From positions 75,207,772 to 75,271,771 of the forward strand of contig NC_092051.1 of assembly GCF_003086295.3 (NCBI RefSeq): DNA of 64,000 nucleotides, read 5' to 3'. Shown here in pieces: positions 44,414 through 55,490 of this stretch. The notes under the pieces were generated by a model that worked only from the letters and a program-made list of their open reading frames with translations, was not told the origin of the DNA and did no database searches. The DNA is from Arachis hypogaea. Lineage: Eukaryota; Streptophyta; Magnoliopsida; Fabales; Fabaceae. A program made the translations under genes and the position numbers. Each line of letters begins with the position of its first letter. Within the stretch, counting starts at the first letter, position 1.

Positions 44414-44431
44414 TCCTCGGCAACGGCGCCA
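44414..44431 (-). other. Element H primer-binding site (tRNA-Asp type)
   Basis: The sense strand reads TGGCGCCGTTGCCGAGGA, one mismatch from the site in G, 3 nt from the 5' LTR end. Confidence 0.88.
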
Positions 44432-44434
44432 TTT

Positions 44435-45887
44435 TAACGTTAGGATTTTTGCTGGTAAAGAATTTTATAAAAATAATCGCGTTGTAGATATAGTTTCTAA
44501 ACCGACAGAAATCCCTTCGTACAAACGTTTTGGTTGTCACAAGTAACAAACCCCTAAATAAATTGATAACCGAAGTATTTAAACCTCGGGTCGTCTTCTC
44601 AAGGAACTGCAGGGAAGTATGTTCTTATTATTGGTTATGAATATTGTAAATTGGGGTTTTGAAAGTAAGGAACGAGTAATTTGAATGACAAGTAAAATAA
44701 ATAAATAACTATAAAACACACTTTTGGCAAGGTATGAGAAATTGGAAGTCCTATCCTAATTATCCTTATCAATGGTAATGAGAATTGAGTCTTACTCCCA
44801 CTTAGTTAGCCTTTACTAAAGCAAGGGAAGATCAAGTAGATTAATTAGTCTGACCTTCAGGTTCTAGTCAATTTCTAAGAAAGGACTGGAATTATTGAAG
44901 TTCAATTCAATTAGCAAAGATAACAATTATCGATCACGTTGAGTTTGATAACTCCTGAGTTACTGATTTCTTAACCAAGACAAAAAGGGGAAAAGTAAAT
45001 TTACTCGAATAAAAATATCTTCAGGTTGGAAGTAACAGTAACATAAGCAAAAGAGAGCAATCATAAACTGAAATACCTCAAATAACATTAATTAAAGGAA
45101 TAATCTGTAACATAAAAAAGTTCACAAATTAAATTGAGAAAATAAATAATTAAAAAGAATGTTGAACCTGGTAGAAAGGGGCAATTATGAAAGCGAGAAA
45201 AATCCTAAATCCTAATCCTAAGAGAGAGAGGAGAGAACCTCTCTCTAAAAAGTACATCTAAATCATGAAAAGTGAATAATTGGATGCATTCCCCCACTTT
45301 ATAACCTCTAATATGTGCTTTCTATACTTGGATCTGGGCCAAAAAGGGCTTCAGAAATTGCTGGGAGCGTTTTCTATAATTTCTGGTGCGTGGCCTCTAT
45401 CACACGTCCGCGTGGGTCACGCGGTCGCGTCATCTGGAATTTTCCTTATAACGCGTTCGCTTCGGTCATGCGTCCGCGTCATCTGCGTTCTGCTCAAGGC
45501 GTGCGCTTGCGTCATTCACGCATTCGCGTCGCGCTCTCTTCGCGCCAGGCATGCGGCCGCGTCGCCCACGCGTTCGCGTCGCTGCCAGTTTCTTCAAAAA
45601 CTCCATTTTGTGCTTTCCTTCCATTTTTTGTTTGTTTCCTTTCCATCCTTTAAGTCATTCCTGCCTTAGAAGATCTGAAACTACTCAACACACAAATCAC
45701 GGCATCGAATGGTAATAAAGGGTAATTAAAATAATTATTCTTAAAGCATAGGAAACATGTTTTTCACATATATCACATAATAAGGAAAGGAAAGTAAAAC
45801 CATGCAATTAACATGAATAAGTGAGTGAAGGATTGAATAAATCACTTAAATTAGGCACAAAATATATCATAAAATATGTGTTTATCA
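44435..45887 (-). repeat. Element H 5' LTR (1453 bp)
   Basis: This is the partner of 29421-30802. It is about 70 bp longer, mainly through an extra CG-rich segment near 45535-45582 and an insertion near 45747-45785, less a small deletion near 45280. The TATA box (sense TATAAAG) is at 45297-45303. Confidence 0.93.
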
Positions 45888-45892
45888 GACAC

Positions 45893-46830
45893 ATAGTCAA
45901 CGGCACGTAGAATGTAGAGAAAACCATTAGAATTTGGGAATGGCCCCATGAAGTCAATTTCCCACACATAAAAAATCTCACAAAATAGCATGATTTGTTG
46001 GGGGATTTCATCCTTCTTGGAGATATTACCAAATCTAATGCATTGAGAACAAGATTACAAAAATGAGAAGAATCTTTGAAAAGAGTTGGCCACCAAAATC
46101 CACAATATAGGATTTTCCTTGTTGTTCTTTGAGGTCCAAAATGGCCTCCTCCTTCGGAGGAGTGGCAAGCTTCCAAGATTGAGTGGAATTCGGTTTGTGG
46201 AATGCACCTCCGAATTACTTGATCCGTCCCACATCTCCAAAGGTATGGGTCATCCAACACATGGTATTTGGATTCACTTTTTAGCTTATCCCTTTGATGT
46301 TTAGAGAGATTAGGAGGGAAGGAGCGAGATACTAAGTAATTGACGATCGGTGCATACCAAGGAATGGTTTCCGAGATTGCATGCAAGCTCTTAAAGGGAA
46401 AAGAATAATTAATAGGAGTGGTATCGCCTTTTGTGTGTTCAAGGCGACTTAAGTGGTCCGCCACTAGGTTTTGCGTACCACTCCTATCCTTAATTTCCAA
46501 GTCAAATTCTTGCAACAATAAAACCCATCTAATGAATCTCGGTTTGGATTCCTTCTTAGCCAACAAATACTTTAACGTCGCATGATCCGAATACACTACC
46601 ACCTTTGAACCAAGTAGATATGCTCGGAACTTGTCCAAGGCAAAGACAATGGCCAAAAGTTCTTTTTTGGTGGTAGTGTAGTTGGATTGGGCTCCATCTA
46701 GTGTTTTTTATGCATATGCTATGACATATGGATTCTTACCCTCGCGTTGTGCTAACGCGGCTCCAACGGCAAAATTTGAGGAATCACACAGTATTTCGAA
46801 TGGCCGACTCCAATCCGACCCTCACACAAT
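45893..46830 (-). pseudogene. Element F RNase H and integrase N-terminal part
   Basis: The frame 46656-45808 has the RNase H end ([41 protein letters not shown]), a linker, and the integrase zinc finger with [21 protein letters not shown] frame change near 46050 leads to the CxxC (SCSQC) and then [20 protein letters not shown] with the first Asp, ending at VDYVS where H is inserted. Upstream to 46830 the start of RNase H (RPFEILCDSSNFAVGAALAQ) is present with a stop in A-x-K-T-L. Confidence 0.9.
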
Positions 46831-47680
46831 GGGAGCTTGGGTCAATGCTACCTTGAGTAACCGTGTTACCTCTTTCTTGACAACCTCCAAAATAGTCGGA
46901 TTTAAGTGCCTTTGAGGTTGTCTCACGGGTCTAGCTTCTTCTTCCAAAAGGATCCAGGGCTCACACACTTGGGGACTTATCCCCACTAGATCCGCGAAAC
47001 TCCACCCTATTGCCCTTTTGTTCTTCCTTAAAACACATAGCAAATTCTCTTCTTGTTGAGGATTTAGTTCCCTTGCTATGATCACCGGGAACTTGTGGGC
47101 TTCATCAAGATATGAATACTTTAGGTGGGGTGGTAGTGGCTTCAATTCTAGTTTTTGCTCTTGGCTTGTCACTTGAACTTCTTCACTTGGATCTTCACTA
47201 TCTTCTTCAACCATATATTATTCTTCTAGCTTTGCATAATGCACTTCGGCCACAATGTTGTCAATTAGATCATACCGAAATATGGAATGGTTCTCCAGTG
47301 GGTGCCTCATTGATTCTTCTAGGCTAAAACTTACAACTCTCCCATCTATCTCAAATGAGTAGGTCCCAGAATGAGCATCCAACTTGAATCTAGAGGTCCT
47401 AAAAAATGGCCTCCCAAGTAGGATAGATGATGCCCTTTCGGATTCACTTGGTAGCATCACAATAATATGGAAATCAATTGGAAATATCAAACCCTTGATG
47501 TTGACCAACACATCTTTCACAATACCCGACAAGGTTATTATGCTCTTGTCCGCCAAGACAAACCTAGCCACCGACTGCTTTAACAGTGGGAGCTTTAATA
47601 GATGATAAATGGAAAAAGGCATAATGCTAACGCATGCACCAAAGTCACACATACAGTCAATAAATTGGACTCTGTCAATG
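46831..47680 (-). pseudogene. Element F protease, linker and truncated RT
   Basis: The frame 47652-47218 opens at the active site MCDFGACVSIMPFSIY (Phe where A has Leu), with SIILGRPFFRTSRFKLDAH-type sequence (here SSILLGRPFFRTS) and a protease end. The frame 47214-46822 has the linker and RT start RPVRQPQRHLNPTILEVVKK, then passes from VTRLL straight to VALTQAPIV, the post-RT region. The whole RT fingers and palm, including the F-x-D-D box, are missing, roughly 0.7 kb. The protease starts only about 80 bp after the PBS, so gag is gone too. Confidence 0.88.
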
Positions 47681-47723
47681 ACACAAGAGACTAAACAAGG
47701 TCCCGAATCAACACACTTTTTTG

Positions 47724-47736
47724 GGCAACGGCGCCA
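47724..47736 (-). other. Element F primer-binding site (13 nt, tRNA-Asp type)
   Basis: The sense strand reads TGGCGCCGTTGCC and then departs from the Asp match (CAAAA). It lies 3 nt from the LTR. It is shorter than in A, G and H. Confidence 0.82.
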
Positions 47737-47739
47737 TTT

Positions 47740-49265
47740 TGATGAACCGCATATTCTTATGCCGGTTAGAAATTAGCAATGAATCCAATCGTGAGTATAG
47801 TTTAACCAACACGCAAATATCGCATCAAACAATTCTAAAATCTATGACCAAGAGTCTTGATCCCGGGTCGTTCTCCATAGGAATTGCCTTAGAATGCACA
47901 TCATTGATTAGGAAAGCTTTTATGGTTTTTAGAGTTGGTGCAAGAATTCAAGCTAACAAAAGCAAACAACAATTAATTAAGATAAAGGCCTTCGCTAAGG
48001 GTGAGCATTGGAAGTTTCATCATTATAGTTTCCTTCAATTATGATAAGAATTGATTATTGCTTCACTTAGTTAACCCCCTAACAATGGAGGAAAGTCAAG
48101 TGAGAGTAACTAACTTGAGTCACAAGTCCTAGTCTCACCCTAGGGAAGTCTAGCTTTAGTGCACTCCAAGTCAATTAGCAACTCCCAATTCATAATCTAC
48201 AATTAATATCCACTATTCAAGTGTCTCCAATAACTCAACCCCTAAGCCAAGTAAGAGAAATCTACTCCATAGTTAGGGTTGTCATTATCACAAACACTTG
48301 GTAGGAAATCATAGAAGACATGATGTAATTGAGAGAAGAAAATTGAATTAAAGCTATCTAATCCACACAGTCATCAACAATCAAGCAATTGAATGAAATG
48401 ATACAATTCATTAATCCAAAATCAGGGTAACAAAGTCAAACAAATCTAGATCTAAGAGATTGAATCAAAAGAACATCAATTATGAGTAGAAGAAGAGTAG
48501 AACTATGAATTGGCAATGGATCTCACCAAGAAATCCCAGGAGAATTGCAATGGGAGAAGTGAAATTCTAGAGAGAAGTTGGAGTTTCTCTCTCTAAAAAC
48601 AAAATGTAACTAACTCCCTAAAATATCTAGAATTATGACTAATTGTCCTAACACTCCTAATCCTTGGTCTTCTTAAGCTTTTCCTTCCAAAATTCTGTTC
48701 CAAAACAGGGCCTGGGACTCCTTGAAATCGCTGGTCACATATTTTGATTAAAAATCACGTGCGTCCATTGACGCGTACGCGCACGGCACGCGTATGCATC
48801 CCTGGGGTCTTTTTGCGATCTGCGCGCAGGCGCACGGTGCGCGGGAGCATCACAGGAGATATGGCCCAGCCATATAAGCGCGCCTGCTCCTCACTTGGCT
48901 CCACTGTGCTGGCTATGGGTGTACGCATTCACGCGTACGCGCTAGGTGCGCGTGTCCGTGCATGTCCAAACTTCAAATCTTTAATTTATTCCATGCTCCT
49001 TCCATTCATGCATGCTTCCTTCACTCCTCTTAGCCATTTTTGCCCTGTAACTTCTGAAACCACTTAACAAATGGATCAAGGCATCGAATGGTAATAGAGG
49101 GGGATTACAATATATCAATTTTGATGCAAAAGAAGCATATTTTCATCTATGAGGCAAAATGGGAAAGGAACAGAAAATCATGCAGTTTTATATGAATAAG
49201 TGTGGAGGATCGTTGACAAAACTCTTAAATCTATACATGATAAACCCTAAAAATGGGGTTTATCA
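47740..49265 (-). repeat. Element F 5' LTR (1526 bp)
   Basis: This is the partner of 23034-24561, with the same CG-rich array at about 48755-48965. The close likeness of the pair suggests a younger insertion than A. Confidence 0.92.
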
Positions 49266-49672
49266 TGCGCTGAGGCAGATTTCTCTAATCTACGCGGATG
49301 CGTCGATCTTTGCGCGCCGTATCCAGCTGTCCACACCCGCGCATGCGCGTGAGGTGCGCGTGCACGCCCATGCTGAAATTCCCAAAATCCAAATCTTCAT
49401 GTTCCTTCCTCTTGTGCATTCTTTCTTTCTCCCTTCTAGGCCATTCTTGCCCTATAAATTCTGAAATCACTCAACAAACACGTCACGGCATCGAATGGTA
49501 ATAAAAGAGGATCAAAATATAGCAATTCTAAGGTAAAAGAAGCATGTTTTGCATCATGAAGCAATATTAGGAAGAGAACACAAAACCATGCAATTCTTGT
49601 GAATAAGTGTGAAAAATATTGACAAAACCCTCAAATTCCACACAATATAAACCTTAAAATTGGGGTTTATCA
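49266..49672 (-). repeat. Element E 3' LTR, inner part (U3 start)
   Basis: It continues the LTR broken at 23033. It begins TGCGC within the CG-rich array (for example cccgcgcatgcgcgtg near 49336) and ends ggggtttatca at 49672, like F and H. The U3 start is therefore at 49672 on the - strand. Confidence 0.85.
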
Positions 49673-51232
49673 AATCTCCCCACGCTTAAACCAAGCATGT
49701 CCTCATGCTTAAAATAAAAAGACCAAAGATCATGGTAAGAAAGGGTTTATGAAGTGCAAATTACGTAAATGAATGCATGCAACTAACGTAAAAGCATCTA
49801 TCTACTTGGTCAAGGGTGCATCTATCCTCCAAGAATACATATGAGCATACGGGACGAAAATGATATGTAGTTCATGAATCCTACCAATTTGAACCTCACT
49901 ATGAAGTGCATATAACTTGCTAGATGAAAGCTTGTGAAAGCCGGGAATAAGGATTTGAGCATCGAACCCTCACCGGAAGTGTATCCGCTCTATTCGCTCA
50001 GGTGTATAGGGTTCGTCACTCAATCCTCTCCTAATCATGCTTTCCAAGATTTGTCTTTCATCTAACAATCAACAATTACCTCATGCATGCATACAAGTAT
50101 CATGAGGTCTTATTCATGGGTTGTAATGGGGCTAGGGTGAAGGTAAGGATGTATATGGTCAAGTGAGCTTAAAATTCGAATCCTTGATTAACCTGAGTTC
50201 TCACTCAACACATAGAACAACCTATACAACTCTAATACAATGCCTAGCTACCCATGGGTTTTACTTTTTGCATACTCATGCATTCTTTTTCAATTCACAT
50301 CCCATATGTATTGTTATTATTACTTTGTCTTGGGGCATTTTTGTCCCTTTTTATTGCTTTCTCTTTTTTTTCCATATTTTTGTTTCTTCTATTTTTCTAT
50401 TTCCTTTTCTTACATTCTCGTATATACACATATAATATTATTTTTTATTTTTTTTGGTCCCCTTTTTCTTGGGGTTTCATGTACAAAAGTTTCAATGCAT
50501 ATGGTTCAATCATTCAATACATGAGTATGTTCCCGATTCACAAAATTTCCAATTACAACTATGAATATACACCTTTACATCTACCCAAGTTCCCAAGTAC
50601 ACCCTCCCATTTGAATAATACACAACCTCACTTACCTAAGCTAATCAAGGATCCAAATATAGGGACATTCATTATTTTTCACTTAGGGTTGTTGATGTGC
50701 ACTATTTAAGAACAAAAAGGGTTTATCATGGGCTCAAAATTGGTTAGCAATAGTAGATAAAAGGGTTAAGGCCATTTGGGTGAAGTGACTATTGAAATGA
50801 TGGCCTCAATCATATAAATGCATTCATACACAAAGTAATGGACATATAGAATTAGACAAAGCAAGGATTACAGTCATAGAGAGAGAATACTGCACACAAG
50901 AATGGAAAATAGTGGTTAGAAGATATAACCACACAATATGCTCAAAACTCACATGCTTGTGTTCTTAGCTCAATCACTGTGTTCCAAAATACATTCTTGA
51001 AGCAAGTTTGCACAAAAAGAAAATTTTCAAAATTGGTTGGGTACCCCGAAAATACAGTTTCTTGGGGAAGAAGTCATTATTCTGACCAAGTAACTCTATA
51101 GAGACTAACTATCATGCAAAGGGTATTTACAAGCAAGACTAACTACACATGCAATGTACTAACTACTAAGCAAAAGATAAATCCATGGGTGTTGAAAGGA
51201 AGAGGTTGTTACCGATGGAGATCGGTCGAACG
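49673..51232 (-). other. Element E PPT and distal 3' non-coding region
   Basis: The PPT in sense is AAGCGTGGGGAGATT (49673-49687). The rest is AT-rich and non-coding, and colinear with F 24576-26143. Small frames around 50163-50709 are low-complexity. An internal PPT copy (sense AAGTGTGGGGAGGT) sits at 51233-51246, overlapping the ORF3 stop. Confidence 0.6.
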
Positions 51233-51244
51233 ACCTCCCCACAC

Positions 51245-52478
51245 TTAGAATTTAGCACGGTCCTCCGTGCTACCAACAATGCGCAAAGGGCGATCAGGAC
51301 CGGAACCTTCAGTATCCCCTTCATCAGAGCTCCCATTACTTGGGTTTGAGGTGGACGTGAATATCTCGGGTTCCTCCATGCTAGGGGTAACACAACGCAA
51401 GAGCTTATTGATGTAAGTGTATCGGCGTTGGTTGCGCCGCTCATATCTATCAATCTTTCGGTGTAGATCTTCTATCCTTTGATGGGTGGATCCTTGCCGT
51501 GGTGGTGATGATGAGGTGGAAGGAATAGTAGGTGGAGGGGCTATGTCAAGGCTTGGGTTGTTCATAGGAAGCTGTAAGTATTTTTTGCTTGGGACAACAT
51601 CGCCCTTAGCCGGAATTATGGCCTTCGTGTCCACGGCTTTCCAAGGAATACCCACAGCAGCAACTAAATCAAACACCAATGTTGGAAAGGGCAAATTACC
51701 CCAGGCGTGGACTTGACCCATCTCTTGCTTGATAAGAAGCGGAATGTTCACCGGTCTCTCCGTGAGACCACACCAAACAAGCAACGCGAGATCTGCCGTG
51801 AAGGACAACTTGTGGGTACTAGGTAGCACATAGTGGAATTGGATCTGTGCCCAAGCTCTAGCTTCTATAGTGAGAGAACATGCGTCAATGCACTTGGGCT
51901 GCATCCGGAGTCAACCATGGGTCCAAAATGTCTCTGGTTCAGCAATGACTCGGAGGATCGAGTCCCAATCAAACCCAAACTCTTCTCTTGGTAGTCATCC
52001 ATGTCACTTGCTACCGGTAGGACATTAAGCACTTGCTGAATAGCCTCTTCTGAAATTGGGACATGCTTCCGGTGCACGTATACCGATTAAAGAGAGGGAA
52101 GATGGTAGTTAGTGTAGAATTTTACCACCCATGAGAGGTTGACTTCCTGTGGTTTTCTCAGAAGAAACTCCCATCCTTGCCGTTCAATGCGGGGTAGAAT
52201 ACAATGAGCAACCTTGTCCAGCGGGGTGAGTAGATGCTCGGCATGATAGTTCCTCTCAACCATGGCGGGGAACACAAGTTCGCAGAAGTGGTTGGGGAAC
52301 TTTGAAGAATCCTTTGCTGGTTTGCTCTTCTCTTTTCATCAATAGGAGCGGGTGCCTTCGCCTTCTTAGATAGGGGTTTGGCTCCTAATGAAGAGTGCGC
52401 CTTAGAGTTTGACTTTTGGGGTGCCCTCTTTGTGGCCGGTTTCTTTGAAGCTTTCTCCTTGCCTTTCTTGGTAGCCAT
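51245..52478 (-). pseudogene. Element E ORF3 in env position (paralogue of F ORF3)
   Basis: The ATG at 52476-52478 begins MATKKGKEKASKKPATKRAP, a Lys-rich N-terminus. After a frame change come VERNYHAEHLLTPLDKV, ILPRIERQGWEFLLRKPQEV and LSWVVKFYTNYHLPSL. Then VPISEEAIQQVL at 52077-51865, and the long frame 51904-51245 with LALLVWCGLTERPVNIPLLI, WGNLPFPTLVFDLVAAVG, RIEDLHRKIDRYERRNQRRY and a terminal EDRAKF. Blocks and order match F ORF3. The tail is predicted coiled. There is no signal peptide or clear membrane helix. It has two or three frame breaks. Likely the same uncharacterised plant transposon domain; function not known. Confidence 0.68.
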
Positions 52479-54018
52479 CCTGAAAAAGGGAGGGAAAATC
52501 GGAAAACATTAAACCCAAAGAATCATCTCAACGAAAACATACAAGTGAAAGGTAGTGCCCAAAACAAATAGTGCAACAAAGTGATCATAGAGGCATGGGT
52601 CACAACACTTGGCATGGGATGCAAGAGTGAGTAAAGCATGCAATATGGCACGAGAAGAATAATCTCATGCATCCATAACAAAGAGCAAGTCATGTTCAAT
52701 GAGTATTAATTAGCAAGCATAAAGCAAAGTGGACTCAATGCACTTAGAAGGGAGCAAGTGAATGAGGAGGAAGCACCAAATTGAATGTATATGACTAAAA
52801 TAAACCAAAATGGCATTCGTGCATATATGAAATTTCAAACAATGAGCAAATATGAGATACTCGACCAATCAGAGTCCCAAAATGAAATTTCAATCATCAC
52901 ACAACATCCATAGGAAAACAAGAGAAGAAAAAAGTAAACAAGCAAAAAGCAAGTAGTATGATCATGCAAGTAAAAGAGAAAATAAGAGAATCAATCAAAA
53001 AGAAACATGTAACTAGAAGAGATTATGCAAAGAGAGTAAGAGATGAAGTATAGAAGAAGTAGAACCTTGAGAAGGGGAAGAGAACAAGGTGGAGTATTCT
53101 TTTGTGAGAAAAGAAAAAGAGAGAGAAGAGATGTAGTGGAAGAAGAAGAAGAAGAAGAAGAAGAAGAAGAAGAAGAAGAAAAGTGATGGAAGAAGAAGAA
53201 AGGAAACAAGAAAGAAGGTGAGAGAAGGAAAGAAGCAGGGCGCGCTAGCTTTAAAACTGGTTCGCGCGACCGACCCGCGCGCACACGGTGGGCTTACGCA
53301 TCGGTGAGGGTTGAGCGAGGGGCGCGTACGCGTCAAGGGCGCATACGCGTGAAGACAGTTGGGTTCCTGACACAGAGTTGGCACAAAGTAGGCCTAACTC
53401 TCGGGTTTTTGTACCAGAGTTGGCATGCAGCACAAGCCTGTGCGTCAGTCGCGGGCACAGAATAGGCACAAGTTTGGCACAATTCTCTGGTTTTTGTACC
53501 AGGGAGTTCAGATTGCACAATCGAGGCGCGCGCGCACAGTGCGCTTGCGAGTCGATGGCTAATTTTCAAGGGGCGTGTAGGTGTCACGCACGCTTGCGCG
53601 TTGGTGCCTGGCATGAAGTGGGCACAAGGTGGGCATAACTCTCGGGTTTTTGTACCAGGAGTATGAAATGCACCACCGGCACACGCGCATACAGTGCGCT
53701 CGCGCGCGGATGCCCCCTTTTCCCCTCTCTTTTTTTTAAACAACATAGAAAGGGCTATTCTAACACATTCTTGGCAGGTGTTTGAGCTAGGTAGTCAAGG
53801 AAACACTCACAATTTCATGCACTATTCAAAACAAGCATTTTCTCCAACTTCAGTAATTCATTCATACCAAAATTATGAAATCTATATGAACATCCTATTT
53901 ATCCAACAAGATCAACAAAACTAGCATTCCTAAGCAATCAACAACATCAAGAAGTCACAAAATGTACAACAATCTAATGCTAAAAGCAAGAAGGTATACA
54001 CAAGGAAGATCTTACCAC
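52479..54018 (-). other. Element E spacer with (GAA)n and CG-rich array
   Basis: This is the non-coding leader in front of ORF3. It has a (GAA)n microsatellite at about 53138-53181 and a CG-rich block at about 53230-53705 with ggcgcgtacgcgtcaagg and repeated copies of tctcgggtttttgtaccag. Frames read across the block (53013-53746) are rejected. Confidence 0.6.
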
Positions 54019-54036
54019 GGTGGGGTGCCTTCCACC
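54019..54036 (-). other. Conserved post-pol hairpin (element E copy)
   Basis: The sense strand reads GGTGGAAGGCACCCCACC, a 5-bp stem GGTGG/CCACC with the sixth pair lost, 43 nt after the integrase stop. Confidence 0.55.
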
Positions 54037-54078
54037 AAGCACTTTTCTTTAACGTCCTTAAGTTGGACGGTTAGTCGC

Positions 54079-55490
54079 TCAAGCTTCTCCTCCTCTAGGT
54101 GCATCCATTAGTAGGAACACCTCTAGCTCTTTTGGAAACTTGTAGCCATGGTACTTCTTCACTCTACGTCCATTCACCTTGAAAGTTGTTTCAATTTTAG
54201 GATCAAACAATTCCACCACCCCATAGGGCTTTATCTCTTTCACCTTGAAGGGTCCTTCCCATCTAGAACGGAGCTTGCCAGGCATGAATCTAAGCCTCAA
54301 GTTGTAGAGGAGAACCTCATCACCTTCTTGAAAATCCTTCTTTTGGATGTGATGGTCATGGAATGCTTTAGACTTTTCCTTGTAGATCCGGGCATTCTCA
54401 TATGCTTCGTTCAAACACTCGAGCTCCTCTAGCTATAATTTCCTAGCCACACCCGCCTTGGTAAAATCCATGTTGCACTGCTTTACCGCCCAATAGGCTT
54501 TATGCTCAATCTCCACTGGAAGGTGGCATGCCTTACCATAGACGATCCGGAAGGGACTCATCCCCAACGGAGTCTTGTAGGCCGTCCTATACGCCCAAAG
54601 TGCATCTCCTAACCGGAGGCTCCAATCATTCCTTTGTGGATTGACCACTTTCTCCAAAATTCTCTTAATCTCCCGGTTGGACACTTCTGCTTGCCCGTTG
54701 GTTTGTAGGTGATAAGCAGTTGCAACCTTATGCAATACTTCATAGCGCTTGAGCAGTGCCTTTACTTTCCTGTTACAAAAGTGCGATCCTTGGTCGCTCA
54801 CGATTGCTCGTGGCGACCCATAACGGTACACAATGTTATTCTTGATAAAAGAAATGACAGTATTGGCATCGTCAAGGTGGGTAGGTATTGCTTCTACCCA
54901 CTTTGACACGTAGTCAACCACTAACAGAATATACAGATACCCACTTGAGTTGGGAAAAGGTCCAATAAAGTCAATACCCCATACATCAAATATCTCACAG
55001 AACAACATAGGTTGCTGAGGCGTCTCATCCCTTTAGGACGTGTTTCCCGACATCTGACACTGATGGCAAGACACACAGAACCGGTTAGCATCCTTGAATA
55101 AGGTTGGCCACCAGAATCCACAATCTAACACCTTTTTAGTTGTCCTCTGTGGGCCAAAGTGGCCGCCACATTCGGATGAATGGCAAGCTTCAAGAATGGG
55201 TTGAATTTCAGATTCCGGGACACATCTTCGAATTACTTGGTCCACTCCCCTCTTCCACAAGTGAGGGTCATGCCAAATGTAGTATTTGGAATAACTCCTC
55301 AACTTGTCTCTTTGGTGTTTAGAAAAGTCAGGAGGGAAGATTTTGCGACCAAGTAGTTCGCCATTGGTGCAAACCAAGGAAAGCTATCTAACACAACATG
55401 CAAACTATCTAATGGGAATGAGTCATTGATCGGAAATAGGTCAAATTTTAAATTCTCAAGGCAGCTTAAATGATCCGCAACCAAGTTTTG
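54079..55490 (-). pseudogene. Element E integrase
   Basis: In sense order: the RNase H end and linker (55484-55299, VADHLSCLENL), the zinc finger in 55377-55033 ([20 protein letters not shown] and CVSCHQCQMSGN), a TAA, then the core 55008-54433 with [17 protein letters not shown] (first Asp), [19 protein letters not shown] (second Asp), [20 protein letters not shown] (Glu; Leu replaces the usual Pro) and [21 protein letters not shown] at 54430 is followed by the C-terminal frame 54414-54079 with EGDEVLLYNLRLRFMPGKL and FKVNGRRVKKYHG. The stops at 55030 and 54430 fit single changes from Gln codons. All catalytic residues remain. Confidence 0.94.

Larger units (their letters stand above)
29421..45887 (-). 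mobile_element. Element H: pol-less Athila-type element (7.9 kb without I), TSD GACAC
   Basis: GACAC flanks both ends (29416-29420 and 45888-45892), inside F's integrase. The LTRs are 29421-30802 (3') and 44435-45887 (5'). PBS at 44414-44431, PPT at 30803-30817. The internal region has a leader, a Pro/Tyr/Gln-rich reading frame, a Glu-rich reading frame, the post-pol hairpin and a CG-rich array. No protease, RT, RNase H or integrase is found, so it must depend on another element for enzymes. Confidence 0.92.
23034..49265 (-). mobile_element. Element F: non-autonomous Athila-like element (9.8 kb without H)
   Basis: LTRs at 23034-24561 and 47740-49265 are very similar and end TGATGAACC...TTTATCA. 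The right flank is TGCGC. On the left TGCGC occurs two bases away from the LTR (23027-23031, then AC), so the duplication is only approximate. Sense order: 5' LTR, PBS, protease, truncated RT, RNase H, integrase (split by H), hairpin, ORF3, PPT copy, PPT, 3' LTR. Gag and the RT core are missing. Confidence 0.9.

Noticed and set aside
53013..53746. Long - strand ORFs of 89-137 aa
   Set aside because: They read through the CG-rich block and (GAA)n run of E's spacer. Three frames are open together, typical of low-complexity sequence.
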